A DNA stretch of 11,029 nt, from NCBI GenBank assembly GCA_964576705.1, contig CAZNVI010000038.1, positions 1-11,029 on the forward strand, given 5' to 3'. The number at the start of each line of letters is the position of its first letter. The stretch's first letter is position 1. Made by a program: the position numbers and the translations under genes. The notes under the pieces are model-generated. The model was not told where the DNA came from, ran no database searches, and worked only from the letters and a program-made list of their open reading frames with translations. The DNA comes from CAYMDS01 sp964576705. GTDB lineage: Bacteria; Patescibacteriota; Microgenomatia; Levybacterales; UBA12049. Shown here piece by piece: positions 1-4,351 of this stretch.

Positions 1-417
1 GATAAATCTACTTTCACAAATGATCCATATGTCAGGAAAATTGATAAACCGTGGGGCTATGAGCTTCACTGGGTTCCGGAAGGCATGCCATACATGGGTA
101 AAGTTCTCCATATAGATGCAGGTAAACGCTTATCACTCCAAGTCCATGATGTGAAGCAAGAATCGTATTGGCTGGTGAATGGAGAATGTAACTTAATTAT
201 GGATAATGAAAAAGGCGAATTAGTAACTATACAAATGGTAAGAGGAAAAGGTTATACTACTAAGGTCGGACAAAGACATAGACACCAAGCAGTGACTGAT
301 TGTGATATTATAGAAGTGTCGATGCCGGAATCAGGAAATACCTGGAGACTCGAAGACGATTACTCGCGCCCGAACGAAACTCCGGAGCAGAGATTAAAAG
401 AAAGACAAGGAATGTGA
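1..417 (+). CDS. Cupin-fold sugar-phosphate isomerase-like protein, 5'-truncated by the window
   Basis: The reading frame is open from base 1 and ends at a TGA at 415-417, so the start lies outside the window; 138 residues are visible. Near the N-terminus is KPWGYELHW, a hallmark of type II mannose-6-phosphate isomerase cupins. The first cupin motif follows, LSLQVHDVKQESYWLVNGE (visible residues about 44-62), with His49 and Glu54 as likely metal ligands. The second motif is QRHRHQAV (His93, His95). A tail with WRLEDDYSRP closes the domain. Such stand-alone cupins bind a divalent metal and often interconvert mannose-6-P and fructose-6-P, or act on sugar nucleotides. The next gene encodes a phosphoglucose/phosphomannose isomerase, which supports a role in hexose-phosphate and sugar-nucleotide supply. 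Exact substrate cannot be read from the sequence. An in-frame ATG at 85 is not the start, because family-conserved sequence precedes it. Confidence 0.8.
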   Translation, partial: DKSTFTNDPYVRKIDKPWGYELHWVPEGMPYMGKVLHIDAGKRLSLQVHDVKQESYWLVNGECNLIMDNEKGELVTIQMVRGKGYTTKVGQRHRHQAVTDCDIIEVSMPESGNTWRLEDDYSRPNETPEQRLKERQGM

Positions 418-433
418 CACGCAAAGCGTGTCA
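415..433 (+). terminator. Perfect hairpin overlapping the cupin stop codon
   Basis: An 8-bp perfect stem (TGACACGC / GCGTGTCA) with an AAA loop begins on the TGA stop of the cupin gene. No T-run follows, so it is not a canonical intrinsic terminator. It runs directly into the TGTCATTCTGAAC repeat and may be part of that element. It could slow transcription or protect the 3' end of the upstream message; this is inference. Confidence 0.35.
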
Positions 434-476
434 TTCTGAACTCGCTTGCCCTGAGCTTGTCGAATGGGCCGAAGGA
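429..476 (+). repeat. Intergenic dispersed repeat, copy R1 (TGTCATTCTGAAC family)
   Basis: The first 23 bases (429-451) match positions 1942-1964 with one mismatch (C443 versus T1956). The rest holds a CCCTGAGCTTGTCGAA segment whose inverted, diverged relative lies at 2019-2044, and it ends in CCGAAGGAT. I associate this type of short intergenic repeat with CPR genomes from general familiarity; the internal recurrence is seen directly. The copy fills almost the whole gap between the cupin gene and the isomerase gene. Confidence 0.65.
472..476 (+). promoter_or_regulatory. Shine-Dalgarno site AAGGA that decides the isomerase start
   Basis: AAGGA ends 5 nt before the ATG at 482 and supports that codon over the in-frame ATG at 464, which lies inside the repeat and has no site before it. 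The AAGGA is itself the end of repeat copy R1, so the element supplies the ribosome binding site. Confidence 0.6.
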
Positions 477-481
477 TAAAT

Positions 482-1522
482 ATGTTAAATCTTGACGATT
501 TAGAAGCCATTAAGAAACTTGACCCTAAAGATTCATTCGGTACCACCGATAGAGCAATTGATCAATTAGAAGCAGCCTGGAATCAAGTAAACGCCCTTCA
601 AATTCCTAAATTTGAAAATATAAAAAACATAGTTTTCTGTGGCATGGGCGCGTCTATCTACGGAGCTTTAGTGATTAAATCTCTCTTAAGTCGCGAGCTA
701 TCATATCCGACTGAAGTCATTTCAGATTACAATTTACCTGATTGGGCAAACGATACTACACTTGTAGTTCTAACCAGCTATTCAGGAACCACTGAAGAAG
801 TTTTATCTTGTGCAGATCAAGCGCTTGTTAAAAAAACGAAAATCCTGGTACTTACCCACGGAGGGCCACTCGCTGAATTCGCGAAGAAAAATAATATAGC
901 AAGTTATATTTTCGATGGAGCTCTGAATCCCGGTGACGTACCAAGATTAGGATCTGGATACACGATACTTGGACTTATCGGTCTTTTAAATAAGGCAGGA
1001 ATTATAACTGTCGAAGAACACGAAATCACAAATGCTATTACCAGGCTCAGAGAAAAATTCCCTGATCTGAAAAAACAAGCTTTAATCGACCATGATAAAT
1101 TCGTAAATAAAATACCTATCATAATCGCTTCAGAACACCTCTCAGGTAATGCGCAAATACTAAGAAACCAATTCAACGAAACGAGCAAATCTTTTTCAGG
1201 TTACTTCCTCATACCCGACTTAAATCATCATCTTATGGAGGGCTTACAGTTCCCCACCGTTCATAATCTTAAGTTTATTATTCTCTCTACCAGAAACTAC
1301 TCTGAAAAAAACACCAAACGTACAGAATTAACTATAGATGTAATTAAAAAGAATAAACATGACATATTTGAATTCAAAGCATCAGGACAGACAGTATATG
1401 ATGATTTTATGGAAGTATTAGTCTATGGAAGTTTCCTAACTCTATACCTAGGTCTCAGATATGACCAAGATCCGTCACCAAATCCATGGGTGGATTACTT
1501 TAAAGAACAATTGAAAAAATAA
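482..1522 (+). CDS. Bifunctional phosphoglucose/phosphomannose isomerase-like protein (SIS domain)
   Basis: This 346-residue protein fits the bacterial/archaeal bifunctional PGI/PMI family, which interconverts fructose-6-P with glucose-6-P and with mannose-6-P in the cytosol. Numbering is from the ATG at 482. The first SIS half has the sugar-phosphate loop CGMGAS (53-58) and SYSGTTEE (99-106), the Ser/Thr phosphate-binding motif. The second half has the family C-terminal signature, FNETSKSF followed by DLNHHLMEG, with Glu233 and His249/His250 in the places of the catalytic Glu and His. Length is close to the usual 320-350. The start at 482 is chosen for its Shine-Dalgarno site and because the upstream ATG (464) would only add repeat-encoded residues. 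The preceding cupin gene suggests a hexose-phosphate pair, and the following receiver gene starts 1 nt after the stop. The balance of the two activities cannot be judged. Confidence 0.87.
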   Translation: MLNLDDLEAIKKLDPKDSFGTTDRAIDQLEAAWNQVNALQIPKFENIKNIVFCGMGASIYGALVIKSLLSRELSYPTEVISDYNLPDWANDTTLVVLTSYSGTTEEVLSCADQALVKKTKILVLTHGGPLAEFAKKNNIASYIFDGALNPGDVPRLGSGYTILGLIGLLNKAGIITVEEHEITNAITRLREKFPDLKKQALIDHDKFVNKIPIIIASEHLSGNAQILRNQFNETSKSFSGYFLIPDLNHHLMEGLQFPTVHNLKFIILSTRNYSEKNTKRTELTIDVIKKNKHDIFEFKASGQTVYDDFMEVLVYGSFLTLYLGLRYDQDPSPNPWVDYFKEQLKK

Positions 1523-1523
1523 T

Positions 1524-1919
1524 ATGGGAAAGAAATTACTGCTTGTAGAAGATGAAGAATTTATAAGTTATATTTACAAAAGACAATTTGAACTTTCAGG
1601 CTATAGCGTAGACACAGCCCCTGAAGGATTAAGCGGACTTAAGGCTCTCCAAAATAATAAATACGATCTTATTCTTCTGGATATCATGATGCCGGGCATG
1701 AACGGGATAGATGTGCTTAAAAAAGTGAAAGAAGATGTTCTTACGAAAGAAATCCCTGTAATCATGGTCACTAACCTGGCTCAAGATGACATTATGGCGC
1801 AGGCTTTTAAATTAGGAGCTGCAGCTTATTGGATAAAAGCGAATAATTCACCACAAGAAATAGTGAAACAAATTGATAAATTCTTCGAGGAAAAAGAAAA
1901 AGCCGCAATCTCCGCTTAA
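1524..1919 (+). CDS. Single-domain response regulator (CheY-like receiver)
   Basis: The 131-residue protein is one receiver domain and nothing else. The acidic pocket is Glu9-Asp10, the phospho-acceptor is Asp53 in LLDIMMPGMNG, the switch threonine is Thr83 (MVTNL), and the conserved lysine is Lys105 (YWIKANNSP). All key residues of an active receiver are present. A charged helix ends the protein, with no DNA-binding or enzymatic output domain, so it probably acts by protein-protein contact or as a phosphate shuttle. It starts 1 nt after the isomerase stop with no evident Shine-Dalgarno site, implying co-transcription. No kinase lies next to it; the only histidine kinase in the window is at 8869-11019, so pairing is possible but unproven. 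The metabolic role of this linkage to sugar genes is unknown. Confidence 0.9.
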   Translation: MGKKLLLVEDEEFISYIYKRQFELSGYSVDTAPEGLSGLKALQNNKYDLILLDIMMPGMNGIDVLKKVKEDVLTKEIPVIMVTNLAQDDIMAQAFKLGAAAYWIKANNSPQEIVKQIDKFFEEKEKAAISA

Positions 1920-1941
1920 ATCTCAGTGATTAGATCAATAC

Positions 1942-1990
1942 TGTCATTCTGAACTTGCTTGCCCGCCACAATGGAGGGTTTCAGGATCTT
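1942..1990 (+). repeat. Intergenic dispersed repeat, copy R2
   Basis: It begins TGTCATTCTGAACTTGCTTG and ends in TTTCAGGATCTT. It shares 22 of 23 leading bases with copy R1 (429-451) and then diverges, with a CCGCCACAATGGAGGG middle. It lies about 20 nt after the receiver gene stop. No terminator-type U-run is visible. Confidence 0.65.
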
Positions 1991-2009
1991 AAATCTATTA
2001 AATCCTAAT

Positions 2010-2153
2010 TTCTAATATCCCTTCGGTATGAGCTCAGGGCCGAATACTAAATTCTAAACAAATCCAAATAAAATTAAAATGTTCTAAAAAGTTTTATATT
2101 TAGGTTATTCGCAAATTCGATATTTTTTAGGATTCAGTGTTTTGATATTAGAA
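2010..2153. repeat. Long imperfect inverted repeat (nested arms) containing fragment R3
   Basis: The outer arms are a perfect 10-bp pair, TTCTAATATC (2010-2019) and GATATTAGAA (2144-2153). Inner arms at 2047-2063 and 2121-2137 pair with a few mismatches. The loop is AT-rich and non-coding. Between the left arms, 2019-2044 reads CCCTTCGGTATGAGCTCAGG and onward, an inverted relative of the CCCTGAGCTTGTCGAA part of copy R1. The whole may fold as a large hairpin or cruciform and resembles a decayed palindromic intergenic element. Confidence 0.45.
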
Positions 2154-2187
2154 TTTGCCAAAATGCTGAAATATCGGCCAAGGGATC

Positions 2188-2242
2188 ATCCGCCATTGAA
2201 GGAAATTCAGAGTGACAATATGAGGTATTAAAAATGGGATGT
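2188..2242 (-). repeat. 55-bp repeat, left copy abutting the gap (R4a)
   Basis: These 55 bases are identical to 2343-2397 and end exactly at the first N. Read on the minus strand they contain TGTCACTCTGAA (2206-2217), 11 of 12 bases like the core of copies R1 and R2, so the unit belongs to the same intergenic repeat family in inverse orientation. Confidence 0.8.
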
Positions 2243-2342
2243 NNNNNNNNNNNNNNNNNNNNNNNNNNNNNNNNNNNNNNNNNNNNNNNNNNNNNNNNNN
2301 NNNNNNNNNNNNNNNNNNNNNNNNNNNNNNNNNNNNNNNNNN
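2243..2342. other. Assembly gap, 100 N
   Basis: Exactly 100 undetermined bases, the conventional length for a gap of unknown size. The flanks are the two identical 55-bp copies. Gene order across this point rests on scaffolding, not on continuous sequence. Confidence 0.98.
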
Positions 2343-2397
2343 ATCCGCCATTGAAGGAAATTCAGAGTGACAATATGAGGTATTAAAAATGGGATGT
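2343..2397 (-). repeat. 55-bp repeat, right copy abutting the gap (R4b)
   Basis: It starts at the first base after the N-run and is identical to 2188-2242. Identity stops at 2397; what follows belongs to the hairpin downstream of the minus-strand gene. See the left copy for its repeat family. Confidence 0.8.
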
Positions 2398-2431
2398 GCC
2401 CGCCGAATCAATTTCTCGATCCGGCAGGCAC
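2396..2431 (-). terminator. Probable intrinsic terminator of the minus-strand membrane-protein gene
   Basis: Immediately after the TAG stop (2433-2435, minus strand) lies a stem of 14 paired positions: GTGCC, GCCG and ATC on one side and their complements on the other. Two mismatches (2401/2426 and 2406/2421) interrupt it, and the loop is 8 nt (2410-2417). On the minus strand a TTTTT run follows a few bases later. Position and orientation fit a terminator; the mismatches and the 5-nt gap before the T-run lower confidence. Confidence 0.5.
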
Positions 2432-2432
2432 A

Positions 2433-3035
2433 CTAGCCCTCAGGCGCCAGCTTGTGAGCCGGCGTTTTTCGCAGGCTCAGAGCCCAAATCGTGATATTAC
2501 TCCCTAAGAAATATAGGGGGTAGATCACAATCGCAGGCTCATGATTCCCTGCGGAAAAAACTGCAACGACTGAGAGAGCAGAATTGATGACCCAGAGGGT
2601 CCAAGCAAATCTGTTCTCTGACTCCGGTTTGATCGCCGTCTTGACTGCTGTAGGCAGCCAGCCGACGAAATCAATTCCAAGTGTCAAGTACAGAGCGACA
2701 GTCGGTTCTTCTGTGAAAGCCCACAAGAAGAGCCCGAAACCGGCGGACATGAGACATAAGACGTCGAGAATCGTCCACCCGGACTTTCCTCGAAACCCTA
2801 TCGCCAATAGGATTACCGCATAACCTAGGACATCTGCCCAGGCTTTCCATAGTCCTACTGTCCCTCCGGCAGCTTTATAGCTCATGGCTATAATAACACC
2901 CTGCACTAACCAGACCACCCAAGTCGCCCTGAATGGCCTAGTGCCGTTAATCAAAATTGTCGACGCGTAAACTACTGCGCCGACGAAGGATAGAACTCCG
3001 GCCAAAAGACCGAATGTTTGAGCAAAAGAACTCAT
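2433..3035 (-). CDS. Seven-TM membrane protein with an internal repeat (PQ-loop/SWEET-like layout), function unknown
   Basis: The 200-residue protein has about seven hydrophobic segments (near 8-29, 38-53, 67-82, 87-107, 112-134, 145-162, 168-187) and little soluble sequence. I do not recognise a named family with certainty. Two halves align without gaps at an offset of 106: Gly19/Gly125, Ala24/Ala130, Arg36/Arg142, Trp39/Trp145 and Trp42/Trp148. This suggests a duplicated 3-TM unit joined by a linker helix, the layout of PQ-loop and SWEET transporters, though a classical PQ pair is absent. It is the only minus-strand gene and is markedly GC-richer than its neighbours (53-57% in two sampled lines against about 37%), which hints at separate ancestry. 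The ATG at 3035 has GAGGAG 2 nt upstream, a close but usable site. A promoter with an overlapping inverted repeat lies upstream. Confidence 0.75.
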   Translation of the reverse strand: MSSFAQTFGLLAGVLSFVGAVVYASTILINGTRPFRATWVVWLVQGVIIAMSYKAAGGTVGLWKAWADVLGYAVILLAIGFRGKSGWTILDVLCLMSAGFGLFLWAFTEEPTVALYLTLGIDFVGWLPTAVKTAIKPESENRFAWTLWVINSALSVVAVFSAGNHEPAIVIYPLYFLGSNITIWALSLRKTPAHKLAPEG

Positions 3036-3046
3036 TTCTCCTCGTT

Positions 3047-3070
3047 GCGCGCTGTCGCGTCTTTTTTTTT
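3047..3070 (+). terminator. Terminator-like hairpin with T-tract, plus strand
   Basis: CGCG (3048-3051), a CTGT loop and CGCG (3056-3059), extendable by a G-T pair, are followed by C and nine T (3062-3070), then A and six more T. No plus-strand gene precedes it closely; it lies opposite the leader of the minus-strand gene. It could stop read-through from the left block before the six-gene operon. The stem is short, so the call is tentative. Confidence 0.4.
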
Positions 3071-3082
3071 ATTTTTTAAGGG

Positions 3083-3116
3083 CTAGACTGACAAGTGTCA
3101 GCAGCCTATAGTCTAG
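3083..3116. promoter_or_regulatory. Operator-like inverted repeat over the minus-strand promoter
   Basis: Outer arms CTAGACT (3083-3089) and AGTCTAG (3110-3116) are perfect. An inner hairpin CTGAC-AAGT-GTCAG spans 3088-3101. The right arm coincides with the -10 hexamer of the minus-strand promoter, and the rest covers its start site and early leader. This is a typical position for a repressor site; the binding protein is unknown. Confidence 0.4.
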
Positions 3117-3138
3117 GTTATTTTAAATCGGATGTCAA
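3110..3138 (-). promoter_or_regulatory. Sigma-70-type promoter of the membrane-protein gene
   Basis: On the minus strand a perfect TTGACA (3138-3133) is followed after 17 bp by TAGACT (3115-3110), 4 of 6 to consensus. Transcription would start near 3103, giving a leader of about 68 nt that includes a small CTGAC/GTCAG hairpin and an A-rich tract. Confidence 0.5.
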
Positions 3139-3159
3139 GGTGGAGTACAATACATACTA

Positions 3160-3188
3160 TTGAAATTTTTCTTCGCACATGATCTAAT
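3160..3188 (+). promoter_or_regulatory. Possible upstream promoter of the six-gene operon
   Basis: TTGAAA (3160-3165), a 17-bp spacer and TCTAAT (3183-3188) each match 5 of 6 consensus bases. Start would be near 3195, with a leader of about 90 nt. In AT-rich DNA such matches arise by chance, so this is weaker than the promoter at 3237-3265. Confidence 0.3.
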
Positions 3189-3236
3189 TAGAACAGTGCT
3201 TAAACATCCTATTTCAATAAGCCAATCATAGGTATA

Positions 3237-3265
3237 TTGACAATTACTACAGGCCTATATATACT
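3237..3265 (+). promoter_or_regulatory. Near-consensus sigma-70 promoter of the six-gene operon
   Basis: A perfect TTGACA (3237-3242), a 17-bp spacer and TATACT (3260-3265, 5 of 6) precede the dehydrogenase start. Transcription would begin near 3272, leaving a leader of only about 15 nt. No well-spaced Shine-Dalgarno site lies in it; an AGGA is 15 nt from the ATG. Confidence 0.65.
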
Positions 3266-3270
3266 ACAGG
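3245..3270 (+). repeat. 9-bp direct repeat TACTACAGG across the operon promoter
   Basis: TACTACAGG occurs at 3245-3253 and 3262-3270, a period of 17 bp. The first copy lies in the spacer between the -35 and -10 boxes, the second covers the end of the -10 box and the region just before the start site. Position and symmetry suggest a regulator site, though two copies alone can be coincidence. Confidence 0.4.
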
Positions 3271-3286
3271 ATGTAACCAAATTTAC

Positions 3287-4351
3287 ATGAAACAAGATCT
3301 TTTTTCATTTGAACAGATTAAAGAATTCGATAACCACCATATGGTGGTCTTTTTTTACCGAAAGAAGATCGGCCTTAAAGGCTATATCGCGATACATCGC
3401 AACGGCACTTCCCTTCCCGCCTTCGGCGCTACCAGAATCTGGTACTATAAAAACGATCTTGAAGCTTTAAGCGAAACCCTAAGACTATCCCGACTTATGT
3501 CTTATAAATCCGTAATGGCTGGACTTCCTTACGGAGGTGCGAAGGCGACCATAAATTTAGCAGACGGCATCCTACATGACACTGATAAAAAAACTTTACT
3601 TACAGAATACGTAAAGCAAGTGAATTATATGGGCGGTAAATTTATTACAGGCGCAGATGTGGGTGTCAACGAAAATGATGTAAAGCTTATGAAGAAACAT
3701 TCTCCTTACATAGTGGGCGTTAAATACGATGCGGTTAAATATACAACGCTTGGTGTTTATTATGGTATTCAAGCTACCCTTAAAGAAACATTTGGAAATG
3801 AATCGCTGGAAAACAGGTCTTTCGCTATCCAAGGCCTAGGTAAAACAGGACGTTCGCTTTTAGATTTAGTTTATAAAGACGCAGCACAAATTTATGTATC
3901 GGATATAGATCACACTTTAGTAAGGCAAATAAAAGCTAAATATCCTAAAGTAACTACTGTTGAGCCTACTGCTATTCACCGACAGAAAGTGGATGTTTTT
4001 TCTCCCTGCGCTTTAAGCAATTCTATTAATCTTCGAAATATTTCAACACTCCATTGTAAAATTATTGCCGGGACAGCGAATCTACAGCTTGAAAATAACC
4101 AAATGGGGAGAGTACTAGATAAGCTTGGTATACTCTTCGCTCCGGATTTTATAATAAATGCGGGGGGATTAATTACAGTAGTTGATGAGTATGAAAATAA
4201 AGATATAAGTACAGATAGAGTCCATGAAAGAGTTAAAAAAATTAAAGTCACATTAAAAAAAATAATTGACGAAAGCAAGAAGCAAAAAAAGCCCACGAGC
4301 ATACTGGCCACTGAAATGGCTGAAGAATTACTGAATAAACATAATGGATAA
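3287..4351 (+). CDS. Glu/Leu/Phe/Val dehydrogenase family amino-acid dehydrogenase
   Basis: This 354-residue cytosolic enzyme should catalyse NAD(P)-dependent oxidative deamination of an amino acid to its 2-oxo acid, or the reverse amination. The catalytic domain has MSYKSVMAGLPYGGAK, with Lys74 and Lys86 matching the two active-site lysines, and GADVG with Asp124 as the catalytic acid. The Rossmann domain has GLGKTG (183-188) and an acidic residue at the end of the second strand (VSDID, Asp206). PDFIINAGG (286-294) closes the active site. Length fits Leu/Val/Phe dehydrogenases (about 350-365), but PYGGAK resembles glutamate dehydrogenases, so the substrate is open. The ATG at 3287 is preferred because the first 20 residues align with the leucine dehydrogenase N-terminus; an alternative ATG at 3341 lies inside a palindrome. 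It overlaps the next gene by 8 nt and opens the operon. Confidence 0.88.
   Translation: MKQDLFSFEQIKEFDNHHMVVFFYRKKIGLKGYIAIHRNGTSLPAFGATRIWYYKNDLEALSETLRLSRLMSYKSVMAGLPYGGAKATINLADGILHDTDKKTLLTEYVKQVNYMGGKFITGADVGVNENDVKLMKKHSPYIVGVKYDAVKYTTLGVYYGIQATLKETFGNESLENRSFAIQGLGKTGRSLLDLVYKDAAQIYVSDIDHTLVRQIKAKYPKVTTVEPTAIHRQKVDVFSPCALSNSINLRNISTLHCKIIAGTANLQLENNQMGRVLDKLGILFAPDFIINAGGLITVVDEYENKDISTDRVHERVKKIKVTLKKIIDESKKQKKPTSILATEMAEELLNKHNG
3333..3356 (+). terminator. Terminator-like palindrome inside the start of the dehydrogenase gene (attenuator candidate)
   Basis: ACCACCATATGGTGGT (3333-3348) is a perfect 16-bp palindrome that can fold as a 6-bp stem with an ATAT loop. It is followed by C and seven T (3350-3356). 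This is the form of an intrinsic terminator, on the plus strand only. It lies in codons 16-24, about 60-85 nt from the predicted start site. Confidence 0.5.

Larger units (their letters stand above)
1920..2432. other. Gene-free, repeat-rich interval with an assembly gap
   Basis: No credible coding region is present. The interval holds repeat copy R2, a long imperfect inverted repeat, the inverted fragment R3, the duplicated 55-bp flanks of a 100-N gap (R4), and a terminator-like hairpin for the minus-strand gene. The sequence up to about 2180 is very AT-rich; GC content rises sharply after the gap. Confidence 0.85.

Noticed and set aside
464..481. Alternative upstream ATG for the isomerase gene, adding six residues
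   Set aside because: The codon lies within the repeat, has no ribosome binding site, and adds residues not typical of the family; the ATG at 482 has AAGGA at good spacing.
2188..2397. CRISPR array or tandem-repeat locus
   Set aside because: Only two identical units are visible, separated by Ns; no spacer-repeat pattern or cas gene is present.
2148..2411. Minus-strand open frame spanning the gap
   Set aside because: It exists only because the N-run is translated as unknown residues; both ends are the same 55-bp repeat.
2584..2823. Plus-strand 79-codon open frame
   Set aside because: It is antisense to the 7-TM protein gene, with no family resemblance and no promoter or ribosome site; the minus-strand frame shows clear membrane-protein character.
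3976..4311. Minus-strand 111-codon frame within the dehydrogenase gene
   Set aside because: It is antisense to a well-conserved dehydrogenase; its low-complexity hydrophobic content mirrors Lys/Glu-rich codons on the other strand.
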